From Bos javanicus (Eukaryota > Chordata > Mammalia > Artiodactyla > Bovidae): DNA of 64,000 bases. Where the stretch lies: assembly GCF_032452875.1 (NCBI RefSeq), contig NC_083873.1:74273987-74337986 (forward strand). Direction: 5' to 3'. The translations under genes and the position numbers were made by a program. The notes below the pieces were generated by a model, which saw nothing but the letters and a program-made list of their open reading frames with translations, searched no databases and was not told the DNA's origin. Shown piece after piece: positions 22,201-33,689 of the stretch (position 1 is the first letter of the stretch; each line of letters starts with the position of its first letter).

Positions 22201-22720
22201 GCAATATTGCTCTTTATAGCATCAGACTTTACTTCCATCACCAGTCACATCCACAACTGGTGGTGTTTTTTCTTTGATTCTGTCTCTTCATTCTTTCTGG
22301 AGTTATTTCTCTACTGATCTCCAGTAGCATATTGGGCACCTACTGACCTGGGGAATTCATGTTTCAGTGTCCTATCTTTTTGCCTTTTAGTACTGTTCAT
22401 GGGATTCTCAAGGTGAGAATACTGAAGTGGTTTGCCATTCCCTTCTCTAGTGGACTCCATTTTATCAGAACTCTCCACCATGACCCGTCTGTCTTGGGTG
22501 GCCCAACACAGCATGGCTCATAGTTTCATTGAGTTATCCAAGACTATGGTCCATGTGATTAGATTGGTTAGTTTTCTATGAATGTCATTTTCAGTCTGTC
22601 TGCCCTCTGTTGGAGAAGGATAAGAGGCTTATGGGAGCTTTCTGATGGGAGTAGTGACTGAGGGGGAAACTGGGTCTTGTTCTGATGGGTAGGCCCATGC
22701 TCAGTAAATCTTTAATCCAA
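19232..22720 (-). mobile_element. Near full-length BovB LINE with TSD
   Basis: BovB from its 3' tail (19232) to its 5' region (22720), about 3.5 kb including a 154 bp duplication, so about 3.34 kb original, close to family length. TTTTCATTGTC is repeated exactly at 19221-19231 and 22721-22731. On the minus strand the order is 5' region, endonuclease, linker, reverse transcriptase, C-terminus. Visible motifs are endonuclease GDWNAKV (about 21772-21795), SDH (21505-21513) and RT YADD (20157-20168). The frame is broken several times (open pieces at 21115-21342, 20933-21127, 20611-20847 and 19898-20239), so it is inactive. A TCCACTGTT triplet repeat lies near 19982-20008. Confidence 0.95.
19627..19934. 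repeat. 154 bp perfect tandem duplication inside BovB
   Basis: Copy 1 is 19627-19780 and copy 2 is 19781-19934. I see no mismatch. Both start CCAACTCTCACATCC and end TTTCATGGCTG. BovB normally has one copy, so this arose after insertion, or is an assembly artefact. Confidence 0.93.
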
Positions 22721-22746
22721 TTTTCATTGTCAGTGCATAAATTAAT

Positions 22747-22977
22747 GGCATGTGTGCTAAGATGCTTCAGTCGTGTCTGACTCTTTGTTACCCTATCTAT
22801 GGGCTGTAGCCAGTCAGGCTAACCGTCAATGGAGATTCTCCAGGTAAGAGAATGAGTTGGAATGAGTTGCCATGCCCTTCTCCAGGGAATTTTCCCAACC
22901 CAGGGATCCAACTCACATTTCTTACATTTCCCGAATTGCAGGCAGGTTCTTTACCACTAGTGCCACCTGGCATGCCC
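22747..22977 (-). mobile_element. Bov-tA SINE
   Basis: Minus-strand Bov-tA beside the BovB 5' end. TGCTTCAGTCGTGTCTGAC is at left and GCCACCTGGCATGCCC (tRNA head) at right. A local GAATGAGTTG duplication lies near 22851-22870. Confidence 0.9.
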
Positions 22978-25900
22978 AATCAGTGGCATAGTATAACTCA
23001 ATAATACATTATGCACAGTAGATGAGTGAACTCTGTTGGTGCCATCTTGAAGGTGTCATCATTGAATAATGTGGTACTGACACTTAAATATTGAATAATG
23101 TCATAAGTTGAGTAAATAAGTTTTTTTTTATCATGTTGAACACTGGAATCTTGCATAAGAAATTATTCTGTGATTCTGGTCATGTTATATTCCTCTGGAA
23201 TTTCAACTCCATGCAATGAAGTTGGGTTTGGAGGTTGATGTCTGTTCTGAATTCTATTTACCTCTTCAATGACTTTCTTTATGGTACTATTAACAGGACC
23301 TCTTTATCACAAACATTGTGGAGAGTTTATGAATGTACCTCTGATGGTGTTGCATTTGGTCTTTTTCTGTATGTCATTTTGACCTATTCAGGGTTTTTCT
23401 TACTTTCCCTTCAACACCAACATTGAAGGGGAAGTAAGGAAAGGAAAGGAAGGAAGGAAGGAAAATTGATATTTCCCTGCATTATCCTGAATGGTTGCAA
23501 TACTATCCAAACTCTGTCTAATTATGCATCAGGCATTGAAGATTTTCCTCTCATCAGAGCACCAGTACCTTTCACACCTATCTCGAAATGGTAACCCAAA
23601 CCACTATAATTTAGCACTGGCATTTTTGCCTCCATGATTATAGTATTTCTACCACATTCCACTGAATATTTTCAAAAAGATGTCATATTTTCTTTGGATT
23701 TTATAGTTGACTGGCCTATGGTCACTGATTTCCTGGTAGGGGAATTCTTCCTAATACCTTATGGTTTAGAAACCTGGTTCAATATGACTGGATCAAGCAC
23801 TGGGTTGGTAATCACCAGCCAAGAGTGTGGTGGTCCATGCTTATTGACAGGGATGTGTGGAAGTCACACCCCCTAAAACTTCCCCAAATAATGGCAAACA
23901 TTTCATGCAATCTACCACAAATATACCTTTACAGGACATTGATTCAAGGAAAACATCACCATTAACCCTGGATGATGGGATAGTTGTGGGGGGTTGATTA
24001 GATGCAAAACACCCCCGTCAAATGGGGCATTTTACACCCAACCACTATGTGGTAAGAGAGTCACACCCATCTCACTCCTTCTGAACAAGCAATACACTCT
24101 GTAAATTGTTTATGGCAGCCCATTTGCAGGCCCATATGCAGGCCATTTTACCTTGCACTTGACCTAGCTCTTCCTTTCAAATTCTACCATTGTTGAAACC
24201 AGCCACATCAATTCAAATGTCTAAGGAAATATTAGTGCACCAACCAACACAAAATCTCATCCTTTATTTTCTGTGCATTTCTCTATCTGTAGGCCTATTT
24301 CTTGTATGCATAATTAACATAAACCCCACTCTTCTGCAAGGTTTAAATCCTGATGCAGCTACCTAACCCTATATGCCATTATTAGCTAGACTGCCAAGGA
24401 AAGAGAGTTGCTATTGGCAATAGAGCTAGAAAATGTTTATTGGACCAATAAAACATGGTAGTATTTTTTAAATTTTTCAACCCTGTAAACCAAAAGTATA
24501 AGCAACTGTTATGGACTATTTGATTCCAGGAACATTTTCTAAATGTGGAGGTTTTTTTACAGGAGCAAATATCAAGGACCATTTGTCATGACCAAATGTG
24601 CTCACAGATGTTTTTTTATAAAATCACATTTTAAACCTTTTAGTGTATACTAAAATATCTCAATGGACATTTTGTGCAGAGCCAAATATCTAGTAATCAA
24701 TTAACTGATTAAACAGAAGTTTCAATGTGTTAAAAATGTCTCCAAACACTACACCAGTATGAATGAATTAATACAGATTATGATGCAGAACAATGCTTTC
24801 TAGTTGAAGTTCTGGAACGTCATTTCATCTGAAACCAAGCTTCAGAGTAAAAAGTCACTTTATTATAAAAATATGAGGACTGATACTCCATTATTGAAAA
24901 ATTGATTAAAGAACATACAGCGGGCTGTTAAAGTTGCTTCCATTTCTACCCTTGCAAATCACCTAATTCTGTTCTAGTTATAATGTTAGACTACTTCACT
25001 GTACCCTGACTGCAATACTCTCAATCCTTCCAATGCCATTTGATTCATACTTCAGTACTGTAGAAATATCAGTTAGCATATGATATAGTTGGAATTAGGT
25101 TTAGAATTAGTTACCTTTCCTCAGTCATCTGTCACCTCCTTCTCTCTTTATCTGAGTAAATTATCTTTCTATACAAATTCCTTAACTGCTGAGGAACTTT
25201 CATGATTACCTCAGCCTTCACAGAACCCTTGCTCTAAACTACTTAGGTTATATGATTCAGCTTTAAATCAAATTACATGTTATTGTTCATTATTATTTTA
25301 CAATGTATCAAATTCAATACTAATTCATTGTATGCCTTACAGATGGAAAAGTGTGCCTAGTATTAAATATATTAGTTATTTTTCTAACTATTTTTCAACC
25401 TTTCTTGAAGATAAAAGTAATGCCATTCCATTTTTTCACTGTTTTGGGGCCAGATTAAGTGGATAGATGCAAAATGAATGCTATTTAATTAGTGCTATTT
25501 GCAATTGACCTTCGGTTGCATTAGCCATGCTAAATCAGAGAAGTCATGAGCTAGGGGAACAATCCACTTTATTTTTATAATTAGTTTTGCTAAAAGTTTC
25601 CTTTGTTGTTTATAAATTTCAGAGCAAATAGGTAATTTATCTTGTTCAGTCTGCCTCATAAAGGAAGGGAGAGCTTCTTGGAGTCCCTATTGAATCTTCA
25701 GAGCCACCTAACAGGAAGCATTACTTTCACTCTTGATGCCTGAAATTTTCACATCTATGCTTCTGTTCTGTCTCATACAACTTCTTGAAATAGAAAAGAT
25801 AATTAAGGGCTTAGGTGTCATATATCTTTCCTGAAAGTGGAAACTGAAAAATGAATCTCTGAATTATTTTTCTTTTTCAGATCTGCTTGACTTTCTACTA

Positions 25901-26012
25901 TCTGCAGAAAAAGATCATTTTTGCTTATGTAATGAAGTATCATTTTCTAAGTATCATTTAAAAAGAAAGGAGGATGAAGATGAGGAGCAAATTGATCTTC
26001 AGGAAGTGTTAA
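22978..26012. other. 3 kb unassigned DNA
   Basis: No SINE or young LINE. A (GGAA)n-type microsatellite is at 23433-23465. Between about 23230 and 24620 the composition is less AT-rich and several short plus-strand frames contain Cys-rich and N-x-T/S sequence; a decayed retroviral env-like relic is one possibility but no diagnostic motif is secure. 25430-25790 is repeat-free and moderately complex. No gene can be supported. Confidence 0.4.
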
Positions 26013-26430
26013 TTAGGGTACAGACAAAAATATTCATAGCAACACTATCCATATTAGCCACAACTAGAAACTACTCAAATGGTCATCAAAAGTAAAATGG
26101 AAATTCACCCAATACAATATAGCACAACATACACAATCTGCATGAATTGAACAAGCATTGCTGAACAAAGGAAGCCAGCAACAAAGCATATTGCATGATA
26201 TACTGTCTAAAAACCACACTGGTTACCCCTGGGGTTTGTACTAAGTATAAGGGAGTATGAGAATATTCTGGAACTCTCCTTAGGTTCTATTTCTTGATCT
26301 GGTTTTCCGTTACATGGATGTGTAAAATCTCAGCTTATAAATGTCTATTGAGTTGGATCCTTAGGATATGTCTTCTTTTCTGTATGTACATTGTTCCTCA
26401 GTTTAAAAAAAAAAAAAAAGGTTTAAAAAG
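26013..26430 (+). mobile_element. L1M 3' end (old)
   Basis: CAAAAATATTCATAGCAACAC, GGTTACCCCTGGGG, TTTCTTGATCTGG and TTTTCTGTATGTACATTG follow the order of an L1M ORF2 end and 3' UTR, closing with a 15-base A run at 26404-26419. Confidence 0.75.
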
Positions 26431-26880
26431 AGGAAGTAAGTATATCAAAATAGAAAATGGAAAGTATAGCAAGGTGCCCTTTCTCCAACTGCAAGTGGAT
26501 AATTTTTTATGGAAAAAGTGTGAATGAAATCTACGATGTTTCCTTTTACATATTTAATTTACTAATAACTTGTTATGTAAAGGGAAACATGGTAGATAGC
26601 AAATTGATATCAGTTATCAATTGCTTAATCCATATCAAAGAAAAGAATAGTATAGAGTTAGGCCTTCATGGGAAAAACACTAGCATATACAAACAGACTT
26701 TATATTATGTGCAATTCCTAACTTTGATAATTCTCTAAGAAATTGTTGAGTAATGAACAAAATGTGTGCAAATAGACAGTATGTGGTTGGGCCTTGAAAA
26801 ATGGGTAGGATATTTTTAATTCAAAATTTTAACTTAATAAAAAATTATTTTAATTTGTATTTTGAATTTAAAAAATTGTC
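26431..26880. other. Unassigned AT-rich DNA
   Basis: Nothing recognised. Confidence 0.5.
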
Positions 26881-27085
26881 TCAATAATTTTATTGAGATA
26901 ACAGCTTCACATGCTATTTTACATGAAATAATATTACCAAAGTGGTAATATTTGGTAAAACTATGGAATAATATTATGGAACATCAGAATTAATACAATC
27001 TGCTTATTCAGATTTTCAAGACTTATGTAGTTTTTTTGTTTGTGTGAAAATTTTTTTTTTGCAATTTTATCACTTATATTGGTTG
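26881..27085 (-). mobile_element. L1M 3' UTR, antisense (part 1)
   Basis: AATTTTATTGAGATAACAGC and the following sequence match the start of an antisense L1M 3' UTR. Interrupted by a TG repeat and a SINE fragment. Confidence 0.6.
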
Positions 27086-27210
27086 GGGTGTGTATGTGTG
27101 TGTGTGTGTGTGCACTCAGTCACTCAGTTGTGTCCAACTTTTTGAAATGCCATAGACTGTAGGCTACCCAGCTCCTTTGTCCATAGAGTTTTCCAGGGAA
27201 GAATACTGGT
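27086..27210 (-). mobile_element. (TG)n plus Bov-A/Bov-tA 3' fragment
   Basis: A TG run (27088-27112) adjoins CACTCAGTCACTCAGTTGTG and a Bov-A unit cut at GAATACTGG. The tRNA head is missing. Confidence 0.8.
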
Positions 27211-27690
27211 GTATCCACCACCAAAGTCAAGGTGCTGAACAGCTCAAACATCACAAGTTCTCTGTTTTGCTTTTTCAAAACCAAACTGCAACTCATCTCC
27301 TTCCCTTTTCCCCTCATCTCTCCCACTTGTCCCCAACCCCTGGCAACCACTAATTTGTCTTCCATTTTGTAAATTCTGTCACATCAAAAATGTTACATAA
27401 ATGGAATTGTATACTAACATTTTGACTTTTTTCACTTCATATAGCTGGCTGATGATTCATCCAAGTCATTGTATATATCAATAGTTTCCTTTTCATTACT
27501 GTGTAGCAGTCAATGATGTGGATGTGCCACAGTTTGTTTAACCATTCATCTGTTGAAGGACATCTGGGCTGGTTTCAGTTTTTGATCGCTACAAGTCAAG
27601 CTGCTGTGAACATTCATATGCATAGGTCTGGTTCCAGAAAACCAAATGTAGGAGTTATATATGGAAATAAGATTAGGATCATTAGGGTTG
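27211..27690 (-). mobile_element. L1M 3' UTR and ORF2 end, antisense (part 2)
   Basis: CCCCTGGCAACCACTAATTTG, CATAAATGGAATTGTATAC and CCACAGTTTGTTTAACCATTC mark the L1M antisense series, collinear with part 1 on the left. Confidence 0.8.
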
Positions 27691-27835
27691 TGGCTTAAAA
27701 AAGGCAGACTTTAAAACACAGGTGAAGGTATTTAAACCTGCTACTGCAGCAAATAAATGGAACTATCGGTTCCTTAGCTGATAAGAATCCTGATGTGATA
27801 ACCCTGGTGATAATACTGAAGAGAAACTAGATGCC

Positions 27836-27985
27836 ATTGTTCTCAACCTGAATATTAAACTCACATGGTGAACTTCAGAAAAACCCAGTGTCTGGGATGC
27901 CCCATAAACCAATTAAATCAGATGTTCTTGGACTGGAACTCACGTATCCATATTTTTCAAATTTTCCCTGGCTGAACCAAGGTGG
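27836..27985. mobile_element. MER5A-like hAT-Charlie element (decayed)
   Basis: TTGTTCTCAACCTGAATATT, ACCAATTAAATCAGA and the end TTTTCCCTGGCTGAACCAAGG follow the MER5A layout. Terminal repeats are decayed, so this is from consensus recall only. Confidence 0.55.
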
Positions 27986-28062
27986 GGCACTCCTGGACTA
28001 AAGGCAGGTAATACAGTCGTGAGGTGGCCCCTATAATTCAGGGATGCCATGAAAAGGAGTTT

Positions 28063-28883
28063 TTTTTTTTGCTGCTGTTCAGTCACTCAGTTGTGTCTGA
28101 CTCTTTGTGACCCCATGGACATCAGCACACTGGGCATCCCTGTCCTTCACCATCTCCTGGAGCTTGCTCAAACTCATGCCCCTCAAGTCCATGATGCCAT
28201 CCAACCATCTCATCCTCTGTTATCCCCTTCTCCTTCTGCCCTCAATCTTTCCCAGCATCGCGGTCTTTTCAAATGAGTCAGTTCTTCGCATCATGTGGTC
28301 AAAGTATTGGAGTTTGAGTTTCATCATCAGTCGTTCCAATGAGTATTCAGGACCGATTTCCTTAGGATTGACTGGTTTGATTTCCTTGCAGTCCAAGGGA
28401 TTCTCAAGAGTCTTCTCCAGCACCACAGTTCAAAAACATCAATTCTTTGGCGCTCAGCCTTTTGTATGGTCGAACTCTTACTTCCATACAGGACTACTGG
28501 AAAAACCATAGCTTTGACTAGACAGAACTTTGTCAGCAAAATAATGTCTCTGCTTTTTAATATGCTGTCTAGGTTTTTCATAGCTTTTCTTCCAAGGAGC
28601 AAGCATCTTTTAGTTTCATGACTGCAGTCACCATCTGCAATGATTTTGGAGCCCAAAAAAATAAAGTCTGTCACTGTTTCCATTGTTTCTCCATCTATTT
28701 TCTATGAAGTGGTGGGACCAGATGCCATGAATTTCATTTTTTGTATGTTGAAGTTAAAGCCAGCTTTTTCAGTCTCCTCTTTCACCTTCATCAAGAAGCT
28801 CTTTAGCTTCTCTTTTCTTTCTGCCATGAGAGTGGTGTCATCTGCATATCTGAGGTTACTGGTATTTCTCCCACAAATCTTGA
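28063..28883 (-). mobile_element. BovB LINE, 3' part, first segment
   Basis: Minus-strand BovB from its tail (T run 28060-28070 then GCTGCTGTTCAGTCACTC) through the RT C-terminal half to the YADD region. Minus-strand frames at 28220-28426, 28327-28683 and 28702-28923 are its pieces; the YADDTT motif is legible. GGAGTTT at 28056-28062 and 29590-29596 may be the TSD. Confidence 0.92.
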
Positions 28884-29257
28884 ATACTAAAGCAGAGACA
28901 TTACTTGGCTGACAAAGTTTCATCTAGTCAAAGCTTTAAGGCTTCCCGGATAGTTCAGTTGGTAACGAATCCATCTGCAATGCATGAGACCCTGGTTCAA
29001 TTCTTGAGTCAGAAAGACCCACTGGAGAAGGGATAGTCTACCCACTTTAGTATTTTTGGCCTTCCCTTTTGGCTCAGCTGGTAAAGAATCTGCCTCAGTG
29101 TGGGGAACTGGGGTTAGATCCCTGGGTTAGAAATATCCCCTGGAGAAGGGAACGACTACCCACTCCAGTATTCTGGCCTGAATTCCATGGACCATATGGT
29201 CCATGGGGTAGCAAAGAGTCAGACATGATTGAGAGACTTTCAATCAATCAATCATTC
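28884..29257 (+). mobile_element. Chimeric insertion: BovB-sense piece fused to dimeric Bov-tA
   Basis: 28884-28936 is BovB in the sense orientation (AAAGCAGAGACATTAC to CATCTAGTCAAAGC), opposite to the host BovB. At about 28939 it passes directly into a two-head Bov-tA ending in TCAATCAATCAATC. The flanks AATCTTGAAT and ATTCTTCATT are both versions of the same host BovB site. Confidence 0.75.
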
Positions 29258-29591
29258 TTCATTCCAGTTTGTGCTTCATCTAGCCCAGCGTTTCACATGA
29301 TGTACTTTGCAAATAAGTTAAATAAGCAGGGTGACAATATACTGACTTGATGTACTCCTTTCTTAATTTGAACCAGTCTGTTCCATGTCTATTTCTAACT
29401 GTTGCTTCTTGACCTGCATTATAGTTTTCTCAGGAGGCAGATAACTTTTATTTCCAACTCTTCAAGAATTTTCCACAGTTTGTTGTGAACCACACAGTTA
29501 AAGGCTTTAGCGTAGTCAAAGAAGCAGATGTTTTTCTGGAATTCTCTTGCTTTTTCTGTGATCCAACAGGTGTTGGCAATTTGATCTCTGG
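29258..29591 (-). mobile_element. BovB LINE, second segment
   Basis: Continues the BovB interrupted at 28883 (CATTCCAGTTTGTGCTTCATC onward) to GGCAATTTGATCTCTGG, where it is 5' truncated. Confidence 0.92.
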
Positions 29592-29596
29592 AGTTT

Positions 29597-31187
29597 ACTC
29601 ACAGGGAATAAAACAAGTTAGACTATTTGAAGGGAGAAATGTTAGTGTTCAGTGACAAAGAAGATGTGGGAAAGAAGGTGAATAATTTCTAGACTAAATT
29701 GTGAATTTGCAGAGTATTTATAGGGAAGTGTTTGGAAAGTCTTTAGTGGTGATGATTTATTTGTGGTAATCATCAGTGGTAATCATATCAGTGGTAATAT
29801 GCTCAGGTAGATATTTATTAGAGGCAACAAGAAATTTTCATATACAATAATATTCATCAAGTACCCCCATAGAAGTAAAAGTTCTATTTTAAAATTAAAA
29901 ACAAAATTTTAACCATCTTACCAGACACTGATGTTTTGTTAAATGCTTCCCTTCACAGTATGCTGAGTTGATAACAGTATTTGTCCTCTGTAATGAATGA
30001 GTTTCAAACTTGGATACTTGCTGCCATAAATTGAAATGAAATCATATGTTCATAATATATAAAATTAGTTATAGCTCTGCTGTGGGTCTGAAAATCAGGT
30101 ATCCAAAACTTGGCAAGAACCAAGAAGAGCCAAGTGGCTTTCATAATGTATTTTTAAATGAAAGTCATAAAGAAAACTCCATTTCATTAAGTGCTTGAAG
30201 AGAGCTTCTTGAAAATGTACTGAGTTACAGAAGCCTGGTTCCCAAGTGAATCCTGTCACTCCACAGTAGGTGAGTTTATTTTCCATGGTGACTGAGTTTG
30301 GTGCTATTGAGTTGTTTTCCTTGTCACCTCAGGCAAGCTTGATGGTTAATGGGATCACAAATAGGATATATAGTCAGTTATGGAGTTCTAAACTAACTTG
30401 GATTAGCTATGACTAAAATCAATTACCACAGTCCACTGGTCCACAGAAATCAGGGGGTACTCTCATTTCTGTTCCTAGTGAACAGCTGTACTCAGTCCCC
30501 AAGAGGAGAAAAATATTACCAGCAAAATTGATGCTAATTAGCACCCATGTTGGCAGTCAGAATAGAGACACTGAGAAGAAAATTTGCAAAATGTGACTGG
30601 TTAAGAGCAGTAAAATTTATATCACTAAAATTAGCTAAGTATAATAAATGGCTTTTCAGTGATTTTCCACAATCTCATATTCTTTGTTAGTCAATACATT
30701 TAAGGACAATTTGGTGACTGATGGCATATAGGTTTTACATCATTATTTATCAAACTATTTTTACTTTTAAATACCTAATATCAGCAAACTTTTGTGCAAT
30801 CACCAAATGCTACTTGCTTACTGTATCTTCATTTGCTAGGACAAACACTGTCTCTAACAGATTCGTGTTGGCAGGCTTTTAGCCAGTCAACAAAGATTGG
30901 TCTTTTGCTCTGCATCATAGATGATCATTCTATTGGTTGTACCTTAAATATCTTTAGATATTCATTTATTTTGTTTAATATTTTGAACTTAAAAATTCAA
31001 TAGGAGCAACATAGTTTTTCATTTATTTACAACTTAATGTGAGTGAATTTTAGATCATTACCTGAGTGGATGTTGAGAGGAGAGTTTGAAAGAATATAAG
31101 AGACAAAAAGCAGGTTCAAAAATTAGGAAAATTTTGTAAGAAGACATTTCCATGCTTACTGTATAATTTAGATATACCCTGAATTTG
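29597..31187. other. Unassigned non-coding DNA
   Basis: 1.6 kb with no recognised repeat. A microsatellite-like ATCAGTGGTAAT doubling is near 29768-29800. Confidence 0.5.
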
Positions 31188-31940
31188 ATTCAGTTCAGTT
31201 CAGTTCAGTCTCTCAGTCATGTTCGACTCTTTGTGACCCCATGAATTGGAGCACGCCAGGCCTCCCTGTCCATCACCAACACCCAGAGTTCACTCAAACT
31301 CAAATCCATCGAGTTGGTAATACCATCCAGCCATCCCATCCTCTGTTGTCCCCTTCTCCTCCTGTCCCCAATCCCTCCCAGCATCAGAGTCTTTACCAAT
31401 GAGTCAACTCTTCACATGAGCTGGCCAAAGTACTGGAGTTTCAGCTTTAGCATCATTCCTTCCAAAGAACACCCAGGACTGATCTCCTTTAGAATGGACT
31501 GGTTGGATCTCCTTGCAGTCCAAGGGACTCTCAAGAGTCTTCTCTAACACCACAAAAGCATTAATTCTTCAGTGCTCAGCCTTCTTCACAGTCCAACTCT
31601 CACATCCATACATGACTACTGGAAAAACCATAGCCTTGACTAGAGGGACCTTTGTTGGCAAAGTAATGTCTCTACTTTTGAATATGCTATCTAGGTTGGT
31701 CATAACTTTCCTTCCAAGGAGCAAGCGTCTTTTAATATCATGTCTGCAATCAACGTCTGCAGTGATTTTGGAGCCCAAAAACATAATGTTTGATAGTTTC
31801 CCCATCTATTTCCCATGAAGTGATGGGACCGGATGCCATGATCTTAGTTTTCTGAATGTTGAGCTTTAAGCCAACTTTTCACTCTCCTCTTTCACTTTCA
31901 TCAAGAGGCTTTTTAGTTCTTCTTCACTTTCTGCCCTATC
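31188..31940 (-). mobile_element. BovB LINE, 5'-truncated, younger subfamily
   Basis: Tail of CAGTT repeats (31189-31208) followed by the C-terminal RT part up to TTCACTTTCTGCC. The minus-strand open pieces (31217-31399, 31569-31805) are well preserved. CAGTTCAAAAG is missing in the CACCACAAAAGC segment, a small deletion. Confidence 0.93.
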
Positions 31941-31977
31941 TTAGTCAGTCTCATTTCCCATGGGCTTCTCATCACAT

Positions 31978-32243
31978 CGGAGAAGGCAATGGCACCCCAC
32001 TCCAGTACTCTTGCTTGGAAAATCCCATGGATGGAGGAGCCTGTTCGGCTGCAATCCATGGGGTCGCTAAGAGTCGGACAAGACTGAGCGACTTCACTTT
32101 CACTCTTCACTTTCATGCATTAGAGAAGGAAATGGCAACTGACTCCAGTATTCTTGCCTGGAGAATCCCAGGGACGGGGGAGCCTGGTGGGCTGCCGTTT
32201 ATGGGGTCGCACAGGGTCGGACACGACTGAAGTGACTTAGCAA
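31978..32243 (+). mobile_element. Bov-A2 SINE with TSD
   Basis: Full dimer without the CAG tail. TCTCATCACAT (31967-31977) and TCTCATCATAT (32244-32254) form a 10/11 TSD. Confidence 0.93.
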
Positions 32244-32254
32244 TCTCATCATAT

Positions 32255-33284
32255 GAGAATCTCAGCATACTGAATGAAAAAGAAATGTATTTTCCATATG
32301 GTTTGATGCTCAGATTTAAGCCATTCTTGTGTTCAATTGAAGAGACAGTTAATGATAAATAAAAAGGTCTCTGTGTAGACTTATTAGAGAACTTGTAATC
32401 ATCTTTAAAGTTGTATCAACTATAAATTCTTGAATTTGTTCATTTATTTGACCTTGATCCCAGTTTCTAAATTTAGAACATAAAATGCTATTGTAAATTC
32501 AATTTCAGAATGGCTTTTTCATCTGTTGTCTTGCATCAGTTAAAATATTTTTGGTTTGGTGATAATGAAGTATGTGATTTTATTCATGTATGTTCACTAC
32601 CTTGCATACCTTAGATGCTAAATAAAATTACTGCTTAGAGTAAAGGCTAAATGTCATATAAGTCAGCTAGTGTGATAGCTAACTCTGGAATCTAGGATAT
32701 TAGCTGGGTCATAGTGATGGTAACAAGTGAAGAAAATGGGGGAAGTGTCAGCAGATAAAGGAATTGTGAGTTATTATTTCTGAAATTTGTGGCAGGAAAT
32801 CTGCAGTGTGGTACATGGAGACTGATTTTCAAAGAAAGGCCTCTAAGGAAAGGAGAATAGAAGAAATAAACAGAAGGTTAGAAGTTCAAAAAGAAATTGA
32901 CTAGGAAATGACAGGTTATAACCGGGCCCTAGAAAGAGCAAATAGGAGAGAGAGTGACGGGATTTTCAGATTGGGAAGGTGTTTACTGAGAGGAATTATT
33001 AATAAATTTCCTAAGATGTTTATGTAAACATGATACAGTCTCAAAATTGTTCAGTAGGAATACTGAAAGTTAGTAAATGATTAATTACAGTTTAATTACA
33101 TCTCTAAAAACAAGAAGGATATTTACAGGACACAAAACCTGAATTAAATGAAGAAAGTCAGACCTGTAATGGGTTTCTGAAAGCAGTAATTTGTAAAATA
33201 GGAATATATTCTTCAAGTAGTCTATTGGGAAGTGACAGATTATGTTACTGCATGGATTTAAATCTTAAGACAATGATCTTTCAA
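32255..33284. other. Unassigned DNA containing repeat copy 1
   Basis: Nothing recognised apart from the 32393-32592 repeat listed separately. Confidence 0.5.
32393..32592 (+). repeat. Unnamed ~190 bp repeat, copy 1
   Basis: About 90% identical by eye to 35563-35750 in the same orientation. Shared blocks include AACTATAAATTCTTGAATTT, GTTAAAATATTTTTGGTTTG and TGTGATTTTATTCATGTATG. It carries about 8 extra bases (TTTTCATC region). Family unknown. Confidence 0.85.
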
Positions 33285-33455
33285 GTTTGAGTGTTAGACA
33301 AGTTACTGAATTCCTCCAAATGTCAGTTTGCTAGTCTAAAAATTAGAGTTTTGTTTTGTAATTTTGTTATGAAGAATAGATGAAGTGTTAAATCTAAAGG
33401 ATAGTCTAGCACCTGACATATATTTAGTTCTCTAAATATGACCAGTAGTGTCCAC
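33285..33455 (+). mobile_element. MIR SINE (ancient)
   Basis: GACAAGTTACTGAATTCCTC, TCAGTTTGCTAGTCTAAAAA and TAGCACCTGACATATATTTAG follow the MIR core order. Confidence 0.65.
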
Positions 33456-33689
33456 AGTTATAAAATTACCAAAATGGTTCTTGAGTATGTACCAGATTCT
33501 AAATGATTCCCATTCTGGCACTAAGGTCCCGTCATAATTAGGGGATTTCTATGATATAAAATAAATATTTCTGAAATGTCTTTTTTGAGAATGTCTTCAT
33601 ACAGGAGGACCATATAGGTGACAGCTCTCCTTTTTAATTTATTATCATCAATTTGACTATGTTCTGAATTCTGCCTAGCAATAATTATA

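Noticed and set aside
19189..22740. Array-like repetition suggestive of CRISPR or satellite
   Set aside because: Only a single two-copy duplication exists; there are no evenly spaced short repeats with unique spacers, and the genome is mammalian.
27836..27985. Coding exon suggested by moderate GC content
   Set aside because: Sequence order fits a MER5A-like DNA transposon better and no frame stays open.
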